From Gyrodactylus bullatarudis (Eukaryota; Platyhelminthes; Monogenea; Gyrodactylidea; Gyrodactylidae): a DNA stretch of 64,000 nucleotides. Shown piece after piece: positions 23,690-33,175 of this stretch (the first letter of the stretch is position 1; every line of letters starts with the position of its first letter). Location of the stretch: the NCBI GenBank assembly GCA_012064415.1, contig SSNU01000061.1, positions 124,001 to 188,000 of the forward strand, read 5' to 3'. The translations under genes and the position numbers were made by a program. The notes beneath the pieces are model-generated. The model was not told where the DNA came from and made no database searches. It saw only the letters and a list, made by a program, of their open reading frames with translations.

Positions 23690-24700
23690 ATGAAAATTCG
23701 TAAATCTGTAAGAAACTCGTTAATCATCTGGTTTATGAAGGTGAGAATAAAGAAGAGAAATTGAATAATCCAGTTTGGATCTTATATGAGACATTATTAA
23801 TTTTAGACTAGTGAGGTTCTCACAGTCGGCTAATTCAAATTTTGCATAGATACAAATTAGATAGAATTAAAAGCAGATAATAAAAAATTAGATTTAAATT
23901 TATCGTAACGGAGATTGTAGCTACTATGAGCTGTGGAATAAGTTTCCGAGAATTTTTTCACTAAGAATGCAGAGTGGTTGAAGTCCTGAGACAGAGATAA
24001 GTGCATTATATGAGTCTAAGTGAGGGTAAATAGAATGTAAGAATCTATATTGGATCCTTTCTATTTCCAACATTGAGAGTTATTTAACATTAATCTAACA
24101 TTACAGGAGAGCGAGAATTTTTTTATAATAAAAATATGTGACTTAATTCTAGGCAAATTTGAAAAAGGGTCAATTTTTAAATTAGAGTTGATACTGAAAC
24201 CTAGATCTAAAGTAAAGGAGACAATTTCTCCAGGAAGTAGAAGCGATTCCAAGAGGGTTGCAGGGAGACCAGATGGGAGCATAATTTTGCATTTATCTCC
24301 CCCATGGCCTCAAGGGAATCTTTAAGAAGGGAAAAGTGATGATTAATTTTAATAATGTCAAGAGCATTATTTATTTTGTAGATGAATTTCAAATCATCAG
24401 CATATTTTAAAAGGACACCCTCAATATCCTTTAGGAGCTGAATTTCAGCGAAACAAAGATTAAAAAGAAGAGGGCCGATAGATGAACCCCAGAATTAATA
24501 TCAACTTGATTGCTAATAGTGGAGTTAAAAGAGACAAATTGAGTTCTATTTGACAGAAAATACATAGTTAAAAGAAGTTTGATAGCTTATCTGAATAGGA
24601 ATCTAACAGAGATGGCCACAGTTTGAATAGGTTGAGGAAGGCCAGACTAAAGGAGGCTTTAAAAAACATTAAATCCTCATGAGTAAAAAAGATGGCTATC
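23690..24700 (-). mobile_element. LINE-A remnant including the reverse-transcriptase YADD motif
   Basis: This is the longest 5' reach of the family in the window. The reverse strand encodes a GPLLFNLCFAEIQLLKDIEG-like stretch, then the catalytic YADD box (24393-24404), then KINNALDIIKINHHFSLLK and the LPSGLPATLLESLLLPGEIV motif near 24230. Downstream parts match the C-terminal post-RT region and 3' untranslated region. Multiple stops and frameshifts make it inactive. Confidence 0.8.
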
Positions 24701-25409
24701 TATATAGTCAGCAACAAATATTTATTTCTCAAGATATCTTGAAACAAGCAAGTGAAAACAAGTAAATATCACTGGCCAGATAGTGTAGTCTAGTGAAAAA
24801 CTAATACAGTGTATGTATCTAATCTGGTATTACATGGTTATTTTGAGTTGTTGTTGAATAATATTAAAATATTTAACAAGTTGTTCTATCCCTTTCAGTT
24901 GGCCAGCTCCTCCTTCTATCCATATTGCTCAACCACTACTTCCCCCCTCCCAATTTTCCTTGCTATCTCTTTCGGGTTGATTACATGGATATGGTTATAT
25001 GCTAGTGAATATATCGTGTAACTCACCCGACCGTAGGCATTCGGCTAGTGTAATGGCCCGACGAATAAATAAAACACATGAAAAATATCTCCCCTCGAAT
25101 GATAATGATGATGATATTACTTGATGATAATAACAAGAGTAATATCTGTTCCCAAGGTAACTCTGTTCAGTGCCCATATTCATAAAAATTTCAATGTGAA
25201 AAAGGGAAGAAAATGACTGGCCAACAGATTATTTATTATACAATAATAATAAATACATTTCTCAAGTAATTATTGGATTAATATTATTCACTATTCCTAA
25301 ATCTACTATCTGAATCTATCTTGGAGATTTAGACCTACCTACATGCTTGAATATAGGAGAGACGAACACTCATAAAGTGAAATAGAATTTCAACAAGTAT
25401 ATTTTTATT
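24701..25409. other. Gene-free spacer between opposed LINE copies
   Basis: No gene recognised. It separates a minus-strand and a plus-strand LINE-A copy. Confidence 0.4.
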
Positions 25410-26356
25410 ATTACATAGAGGGTGTTCTCCTTAAATTTGCTGACGATCTAAAGTTCGTCTTCAAGGTGAAAAATTTCCTTGATATTTTAAAAATAAATCA
25501 CAACTTCTCACTTCTTAAAGGTTCCCTTGAGGCCATGGGGCTCTATATTAATAGAGATAAATGCAAAATTATGCTCCCATCTGGTCTCCCTGCAACCCTC
25601 TTGGAATCGCTTCTACTTCCTGGAGAAATTGTCTCCTTTACTTTAGATCTAGGTTTCAGTATTTCTGATGGACTTATAATTGACCCACTCTCTAATTTAC
25701 CTAAGATTAATACCATAATTTTTTCAATTTTAAAATTCTCCAAGTCAATTAATTTAAGACTTAAAGGTTATAAAGCCTTTGTTTTGAATAATCTTGATTA
25801 CATCTCTCCACTTGTTCCCTCTTTATCCATAGAAAAATCTTTGGAGATCGAGCATGTCCAATCCAGGTTTTTGTATTTTCTTTATCCAGATTTAGACTCG
25901 TATAATGCACGAATTTTGATATCTGGACTTAACCCTCTATGGGTTAGAAGATACGCAATAATTACAAAAACTTTTGTAAAATCAGCCAAAATTTTTGAAA
26001 ATTCATATAATCTTAGATCTTCCTCCTTCTCCAATCATTATTTGTTATCTACATATAACATGATTGAAAACAAATTTAAAATATCAGAATGCAATGATTT
26101 GACCAATATTAAGGCAATCATGTTGCATATTAGATCTAAATTAGATTATACAAAAAGTCTAGTTTATCTTCAATAATTCCAGAATGATTTAGTGAAATTT
26201 CTTGAAGGGCTTATTTAGTCATTATGTTATTTTTTATATTTCTTTTATGAAACCTTTTTTCGGAAATTGAATTTATTTATTGCCAACTTATCCAAATAAC
26301 ATTGAATTTATTTTGTATATAATTAGTTTTAAATAAATATTGTCTAACAAAAAAAA
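25410..26356 (+). mobile_element. LINE-A copy with longest open C-terminal RT frame
   Basis: This 5'-truncated copy enters just before the catalytic box, read here as FADDLKFVF (near 25436), and stays open to a stop at 26174-26176, giving about 250 residues of RT thumb and post-RT region. Landmarks are INRDKCKIMLPSGLPATLLE, LLPGEIVSFTLDLGFSI, LEIEHVQSRFLYFLYP, LNPLWVRRYAIITKTFVKSA and the terminal SKLDYTKSLVYLQ. About 175 nt of untranslated sequence ends in TCTAACAAAAAAAA (26343-26356). With the N-terminal half missing it cannot be autonomous. It is the best local reference for the family. Confidence 0.88.
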
Positions 26357-26465
26357 TCTTTAGATAACCGAAAAGTCTAGTTAATCTATAACTGCTCATA
26401 TAAGTTCTAAAATTGACTATTCAAAATCACTTCTTTACCCCCACCTTCATTAATCTTATCTTTTT
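26357..26465 (+). mobile_element. LINE-A 3' fragment in tandem with previous copy
   Basis: Immediately after the previous copy's A-rich tail, the plus strand encodes ISSKIDYSKSLLYPHLH and a stop, the LINE-A C-terminus. The join at the tail suggests insertion of one copy next to another. Confidence 0.6.
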
Positions 26466-27339
26466 GATCGAATATTTATTTGAAAATATCATGGAATTTC
26501 AGTATCTGACTTTTCGACTGCTCCTAACTTAAGTAGAGGAAATAGTGAAGTTTGACTATTTATGAGCCTACAATGCCGATTGTCCAAGGATGAGGTCGAA
26601 CTTTTATTTCAACCTGCTATAAACATCTATTCTGTTAATGTTTATTTTATAAAAATGATTAATTTTGATTTAATAAAATATATAATTTCAAAGAAAAAAA
26701 ATGCGTGTCTCAGAGGGTTTTGTACACATTTATCTAAATTTTGTAAAATGTACATATTACTTTCAAGATAAGTTGCAAATGAACTCAACTGCTGATTCCA
26801 GAAAGGCAGAGAAAGATCAGAAAGTGATAATGAAATCAATCACATGGAAATATAATCCTTCCTATTCCCATCTGAAACTGATAAAGACCGATTACATGAA
26901 TATATATATACAACCTAACAACAACAAGAAGAACCTTCGTATCGATAAATAGCCCTTTCTTATTTTCTTTAGCTGCCTTTATTATTTTAATGTACATAAC
27001 ACTTTGTGTGAGTGAATGTGGGTCTGTGTGAAATAATAATATTCTATAGAAGGAGATGGGAGGGAAGAAAGTTGACATGGTTTCTTCCGACTTTCCCTGT
27101 GTCCTTGTGTGGATGAGTAAATATTGTCCTCTATAGTTTCAGTTGAAAGTGAAGGGTGGTGGATTCAATGAAATGTAAAGAAAAAATAGACTAAAAGGTT
27201 TTATTGGACAAACTTGAAATAACATCAACAAAACCCAACAACATGAAGTAGTGAGGAATAAAAATATTATATAGAGGAAAGATTATCTTTAGTTGCTAGC
27301 CTCTCAAAAAAGGAGAAGCAAAGTGAAATATGAAGAGGT
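26466..27339. other. Gene-free stretch
   Basis: No gene recognised; short overlapping open frames on both strands with no similarity or splice context. Confidence 0.4.
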
Positions 27340-27560
27340 TGTGTGTATTACTCGGTGGGTAAGGTGTTTTCTTTCTTCTCTAAGAGAGAAATCAGGCATT
27401 AAACTAGTATAATTTTGTAGAATACTTTTCTCATTCGGACCCCCTTACTCTCGGTCCAAGGTTCAAACCCTTCCACACCGGGCACATTGAACACTCTTTC
27501 TCTGTTCTCTTATTTGTACAATCATTAATCATTATAATTCTGTATATAAATAAAATTGTT
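27340..27560 (+). mobile_element. tRNA-related SINE-like sequence (tentative)
   Basis: An A-box-like TTACTCGGTGGGTAAGGTG (27348-27366) precedes a good B-box GGTTCAAACCC (27460-27470), the two halves of an internal RNA polymerase III promoter. Spacing of about 95 nt and the absence of a convincing cloverleaf argue against a functional tRNA. An A+T-rich 3' part follows. A SINE head or tRNA pseudogene is the simplest reading; no second copy was found in the window. Confidence 0.35.
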
Positions 27561-27639
27561 CGATTTCAAAATAAATGATGGTCCTATTATTCGAGAAACT
27601 TTAGGTACTATCCAAAGATCATGCCTTTGATAGATTACA

Positions 27640-27935
27640 ACCCTACTTTTTTGGTCAATCTGACTAACTTTTAAGCTCGAGAGATTGAAAGAATTCAAAG
27701 TAAATATCTATATTGGCTTTTCCCTTTTTTAGAATCATATAATTCTCTGATTCTAGCCTCGGGTCTTCAGCCTCTTTGGGTTCGAAGATATGCTTTTATT
27801 GTTAAAAATTTCCTAGCAACTTTTTCTCCGTTCGAGCATAATTATAACTTTAGACATCAATCCTATAGAAAATCTTTTCTACCCTCATCTTATAAATCAA
27901 TCAGTGATAAGTATAAAATTTATTATAATTAAAAT
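27640..27935 (+). mobile_element. LINE-A coding remnant
   Basis: Frames read LQPLWVRRYAFIVKNFLATF-like and then YNFRHQSYRKSFLPSSYKSI, parallel to the C-terminal post-RT region of the copy at 25.4 kb. It is truncated at both ends and broken. Confidence 0.65.
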
Positions 27936-27949
27936 CTTGTTCAATCAAA

Positions 27950-28110
27950 AGGATCTGCAAGAAATTCGAAAATCACCTCAAGATAGGAATAGAGTAATCA
28001 ATTTTAAGTCTGACATGAGACATGACCAATTTAAGATCAGTCAAGTCATCACAAATCAGATAATTCATATTTTGTAGTTAATAGTTGGGTTCATGTAATT
28101 TATTAAAACC
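27950..28110 (-). mobile_element. LINE-A 3' fragment, opposite strand
   Basis: On the minus strand, a short SHVRLKIDYSIPIL-like terminus matches the LINE-A C-terminal signature. It lies head-on against the plus-strand fragment before it. Confidence 0.45.
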
Positions 28111-28294
28111 CAGGTCGATATGAGTATTCTCAGCTATGGTCATCCAAACGCATCGACGCTGATTGTCTTCACACGCTTTCTGTGTTTGATGAGCTCGTCG
28201 TATCACTGAAGAAGGCATGTGAAGACAATCATTTTCAAATACATATTTCGAACCTCAATCATTGTTTTTCTTACACATTTATGTTATTTATATG

Positions 28295-28572
28295 AATTTA
28301 TCCATCTTATGAATCAATCAATGATAAGTATAAAATTTACGAGTGTGATAATCCTAAATCTATAAAATCTATAATGCAACATATTCGTAAGAAGTTAGAT
28401 TATACTCATTCTCTCCTTAATCCAGATCTTCACTAAAAACCAGAATGTTTATTGAATTACTTATTAGATTTATGTTTTATTTTGTTCTAAAAACATCTCG
28501 ATGATTTTTAACCATTTCCTATGTACTCATTATAATTCATTTTGAAAACAGATTTATTTTCTAACAAAAAAA
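28295..28572 (+). mobile_element. LINE-A 3' end with tail
   Basis: It encodes SINDKYKIYECDNPKSIKSI-like then HIRKKLDYTHSLLNPDLH and a stop near 28434. The CCAGAATGTTTATTG untranslated block and the tail TTCTAACAAAAAAAA (about 28560-28572) follow. Typical 5'-truncated copy. Confidence 0.7.
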
Positions 28573-29278
28573 ATGTTGCAATTTCGAAAAAAAATTAGAA
28601 ATTTTTTTATTGAACCCGAGTTCAGATTTTTTTCTTTGAAGTTGCACATTTATTAAATAATAAAAGTATGAAATAGATGGTGTTCACAAGATTTAAAGTT
28701 AGACCTCATCCTAGGCCAGATTATATTTATTATTTGAGAGAGAATCGGAAAGCACTTTTTTATAATTTTTTAAAATTGATTCAAGTAGTGTTTTACATTC
28801 GAGTATATAATCCAGGGAAATTAGTGATAGACTGAAGAAAAGAGAATGATAGATTGATTTGTATGCAGTACGGATGAATTTCCCAGAGTTTACTATTCTT
28901 CCCAGAATGTCATTATTCTAGCGCGCTATTAATTTTTCTTCCAAGATTGTTGTCTTATTTTTGTGTTGTTCCACACATCTCGTTTTGCTTCCCTTCCCTT
29001 GATTCCCTAAAGGAGAAGAGGTTAATTTATTTTTCATCCCTCTAAGTACACATAGGTTGGAATGTATCATCGAGTTAGTAGTAAGAACTTGATGTACACA
29101 TTGGGTTGTCTTTTACTTTCCTTTTTATGGCTTCCTTGCTTTATTCACCCTGACGGCGATCATTTTGTATTTTTGAAGAAATAAATCATGACTAAATATC
29201 AATCATTTGCTAAAAGATTGAATTAGGAATTTCTGACGATTGTTCTTTTATAATCAAATTTTAATCATAATTTAATTT
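28573..29278. other. Gene-free stretch
   Basis: No gene recognised. Parts near 28740-28900 may be an old repeat but I could not match them to another copy here. Confidence 0.35.
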
Positions 29279-29835
29279 AATTTTTGTTAGAAAAAAATTC
29301 TATATTGAAAAAAAGATAAATACAAAAATGAAATAATCTTTTACAATAATGAAATTTTTTTTTTAAATCTGCATGTTGTGATAGTCATAAATAATATAAA
29401 AATTTCATATCTGAGAAAAGTAAATCTGAAAAATTTTAACGAAATCAAGCTGGCTTTTGGTATTAGTGAAGATCAGGATAGAGAAGAGACTTAGAGTAAT
29501 CAATTTTTGATCTTATATGTTCTGTAATAGCTTTAATGGAATAAAGATTACCACAATTAAAAAAATTAAATTTTTCATAAAGAATGTTATAGGAGGAAAG
29601 AAGAATATTATTTTGATAAGAAATGTTTCTTAAATTATAGTTTTGTTCAATTTTTATGGAGGTTTCTGTAAATTTTTTATTATGAAGGCAAAACGGCGAA
29701 TCCATAACGGATTTAGACCAGAAGCCGGGATACGAGCATTGTAAGACTCCAACTCAGGGTAGAGTGCGTATAGAAATCTACTTTGGATTCTCTCGATATT
29801 TCGAGCTTAATAATTATTTATAAATTGAAGAAAAA
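29279..29835 (-). mobile_element. LINE-A 3' end remnant
   Basis: The minus strand encodes QNYNLRNISYQNNILLSSYN and TEHIRSKIDYSKSLLYPDLH (stop near 29463), with upstream LYPELESYNARIPASGLNP-like sequence up to about 29810. Its tail side reads TCTAACAAAAAT on the minus strand at about 29280-29295. The frame is interrupted. Confidence 0.7.
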
Positions 29836-30039
29836 TCCTTGCATTGCAGATATGAATATTTATGATTCTTAGAACAGTCTCAATTGGTTTTTTAGGATCA
29901 CGATTAGAGAAGGAAATCGATTATCATTTCGTCTAAATTAGATTACTTTAGATTTTCTAGCAGCAATTAGGGCCAAGAAATCAAAATTCGACTTTCAAAT
30001 TGGATGATGAATACTAAACAAATTGGCATTCTAGTTATT

Positions 30040-30450
30040 AGACTCAAACGAAGTTTTTCAAAAATACTTAAATAGCCTATCGATATGATGAATCTAATCA
30101 ACAAGTGTTTCTAACATCATTCCAAATGATATTAAAAAAATTTTCAAATTAAGAACGTTTTTTCACCGTTCAGAATTGATATATTGACTAAAACTATTCA
30201 AAAGAAATTTAATAGGATTCAAGTCATTTTTACAGCTTTTGAGGAATGAATTCAAGTGGATTCAAGTTAAAATTATGAAAAAATCATTAAAAACGTTTTT
30301 TATGTTATTTTCATAATGTTTAAAATCTGTTTGTAGAAACATACAAAGAAATTTTGAAGCGATATTCGATGGGATGATGTTTAAAAACTTTAAGATTAAA
30401 TTCATCATATCAATGGGCTATTTAAGTCACTTTGTAAAACTTTGTCTAAG
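30040..30450. mobile_element. Diverged foldback element
   Basis: Outer arms contain TACTTAAATAGCCTATCGATATGATGAATC (30066-30095) and a near reverse complement around 30397-30430. The centre has inverted AGAACGTTTTTT/AAAACGTTTTT words. The arms share the TTAAATYGCCYATYGATA core with the better-preserved element at 32665-33175, so they belong to one family. Confidence 0.55.
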
Positions 30451-32013
30451 TCTTCTAATTATTATTACCATATTTTTATGTGAAGCCATCGGTTGCGACG
30501 AAATAAAACAACTTTCGATCACCATCACCCTTTGAAATCAACAAAAACCTTCCAGCTCCATAAGTGAAATTAAATGAAAAATTTACGTCTACTCGATACA
30601 AATTGAATTCTATCTTCTTAGGTGATTTAAAAGATTTAGAGTGCGAATCTCACGAAAAGGTCTTTTTTATTTTATCAAATTTTCCATGTATTCATATTCA
30701 AAAAACCTCTCTCGAGGGTTAGAATCGATACAAAAAATAAGGATTCAATGATTTTTTGATCTTGGTGAATGCAATCTCTATTTATTTCCATTCGTATGAA
30801 TTTTCTTTCTCCTCGAATGTCACTCAGGAATTAAAGACTTTTTTCATCAAATCATAACTGACTCGTGCGAGGGGAACGAATCAATCTTTTATCAAAATAA
30901 TCGTCCTACTTCTTCATCTCCTTCCTTATTCTATTGCTTAATGATTAATGACCGTTGTATAATGAATTAAAGAGGGGATATAAAAAAGTAACTGTATAGT
31001 ATATTCTTAATATCTTTTGGTTGGAGTAGTTTATCCATGACATGTTCTAACATTGTTTCAGATTGTTTCAGTCCAATCCACCTTTCCCTTCATATGCGAG
31101 ATGTATCGAGAAAATATTACGACGTGATATTTTTTCGCGTATTTAAACATAATCTCCTCGTGTCCTCAAATAAAAAGAATATAAAAAAGACAGTGGATAA
31201 AAAAAGAAGAACCCTCAAGATTTACATGTAATTGGAGTACATTCATTTATTCAGATATGGAAAAGACTATCTGTTACGAGGAATAATAATACCAATTCAG
31301 ACCGTATACAACAAATGAAAATAATAGGTCATTTATTTTCTATAACTGTTCTTTTTTATATTCATAATGTCTGTAAGAACAGAGGCGAATGCATGATTGA
31401 TAGAGAAATAATTCTGGTTTTGCACAATAACAGTGTTATATGTTACATAATAGTCGGTTAGGAATTTATGACAATATCAGCCCCACCACAAATACGACCA
31501 TATTCATATGACAGGTTAGAAGCAGTTTAATGGATGCCATCAAAGTGTTCTTATATATCAGAGACTCCTGACAGAGAGCACTGCCTTTCCATTGTAAGAT
31601 GAAACCATTGTGTCCTATATTCTCTATTTTAACTAGATTGAAGGATTCTACACTGGATAGGTTATATAATAAAGAAACTAAAGAATGCATAGATCTTTGA
31701 GCTTAAGCTCTAGAATTTTCATATTTGTTTAGAAACATAAAAATTTGCATTTTAGAATTAATCACACCGATTTAGAAAGGCCTTTTAAGAAAAAATATTT
31801 TGTTTAGGAAATGATTGGAGCCAATTTTTATTTGGAGTTGGCGCGTTTTTTCATGTTTTTGGAAATTTTGTTGATTTCAAGGTGTGAAGTACCATCAATT
31901 CGAACTGATCTCGGATTATTTTATTTTCAAACAGTAAAAATGGTCGAGAAATAGGTATTTTAAATGGAAAAAACCAATTCAAAATTTAACATGTTCCTAG
32001 TTTTTTACTCATT
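30451..32013. other. Gene-free stretch with repeat-like words
   Basis: No gene recognised. Segments at 30520-30560 and 31850-31960 share the TTGAAATCAACAAAA / TTGTTGATTTCAA words seen in foldback elements at 15.9 and 56.1-56.4 kb, so some of this is decayed transposon, probably flank of the mariner remnant that follows. Confidence 0.4.
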
Positions 32014-32620
32014 TTGCTTTTCGAATCGGTTTTCGAAAAATTTCGAAACCTTGATGTAAGAATGAGATTTTTATCAAAAATCATGTATTCCAAAACTCAT
32101 CGAGGATCTATTAAAAGACAATATGACAGTTTTCCTAAGAATATTGTAACAACGGACGAAAAAGGGATCTTTCTGAGTGACCAGAGTCGAAAGAGATCAT
32201 GGAAACGAGTGGGAGAACATGTTATCCAACCGACCCAAAATCGATTTGCCAAAAAGGAATGTTGACAGTATTTTGAACAATGAATGGTATTGTTCACTAC
32301 GAACCTTTAGATTATGGTCACACAGTCAATGGTGAAAGATATTTGTTCTATCTGAAGGAAATGGTGGCCAAACTGAAACAAAAACATCTGAAATTCGGTA
32401 GAGTCACATTTCTACAGGACAATGCAAGACCTGATCTTGGAAAAGATGTGAAAGAATTCTTTGAAGAAAAGAACTTTGATTTGATCGATCATCCACCAGT
32501 CCAGATCTTGCTCCATCAGACTATCATCTTTTTAGGTCTCTACAACATTTCCTAAAAGGTAAAACTTTCAGATCAAAAGAAGACGAAAATTCGAAAATTT
32601 ATAGATAGGAAAATCATTCA
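32014..32620 (+). pseudogene. Broken mariner transposase
   Basis: Three frame segments align with the catalytic half of mariner transposases: VTTDEKGIFLSDQSRKRSW with QPTQNRFAKKE (first Asp; stop at 32263), MNGIVHYEPLDYGHTVNGER, then FLQDNARPDLGKDVKEFF (second Asp), and after a frameshift SPDLAPSDYHLFRSLQHFL (third Asp, DD34D). At least two frame changes and the missing N-terminal DNA-binding region make it non-functional. Confidence 0.85.
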
Positions 32621-32664
32621 ATCTATTTATAACGACCTTAGGACTTTTTCAGAACCTGTAAGTG

Positions 32665-33175
32665 TAATACTTAGTAGACTTGGACGAAATTTTGCAAAAT
32701 TACTTAAATCGCCCATCGATACGAAAAAACTAATCTTCAAGTATTTAAATATAATCCTACCAAATTTCGCTTCAAAATACCTTTCCATGCTTCTGGGATA
32801 AGTTAAACAAAATTGTAGAAATTTTCAAATTTAGAACGTTTTTTATTGTTTCATATTTATATTTTTAACTTGAATTCACATTATTTCTTTACTTAAAGTT
32901 GTAAAAATGACTTAAATCCCAGTAAAATTGTTTTTTCAAAGGCTCAAAACGAAATTTCTCTTATTTTTCATGAATATTACAATTTTGATAGGTCAAAAAA
33001 CGTTTTAAATTTAAAAAGTTTGACAATTTTGGTTTTCTTATTCCAGAAGCATGGAAACGTATTTTGAAGCGAAATTTGGTGAGATTAAATTTATATACTT
33101 GAAGATTACTATATAATATCGATGGGCGATTTAAGTAATTTTGCAAAATTTCGTTCAAATCTAATACTTAGTATA
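32665..33175. mobile_element. Foldback element, family of TTAAATCGCCCATCGATA
   Basis: Arms of about 180 bp (32665-32845 and 32993-33175) are inverted copies with some mismatches. Shared landmarks are CGAAATTTTGCAAAATTACT, AATCGCCCATCGATA, TTCGCTTCAAAATAC, CATGCTTCTGG and AACGTTTTT. The centre is about 145 bp. No ORF. It sits right behind the mariner remnant; a related copy lies at 30040-30450. Confidence 0.8.

Noticed and set aside
27340..27480. Functional tRNA gene
   Set aside because: A-box to B-box spacing is too large and the acceptor stem does not pair convincingly.
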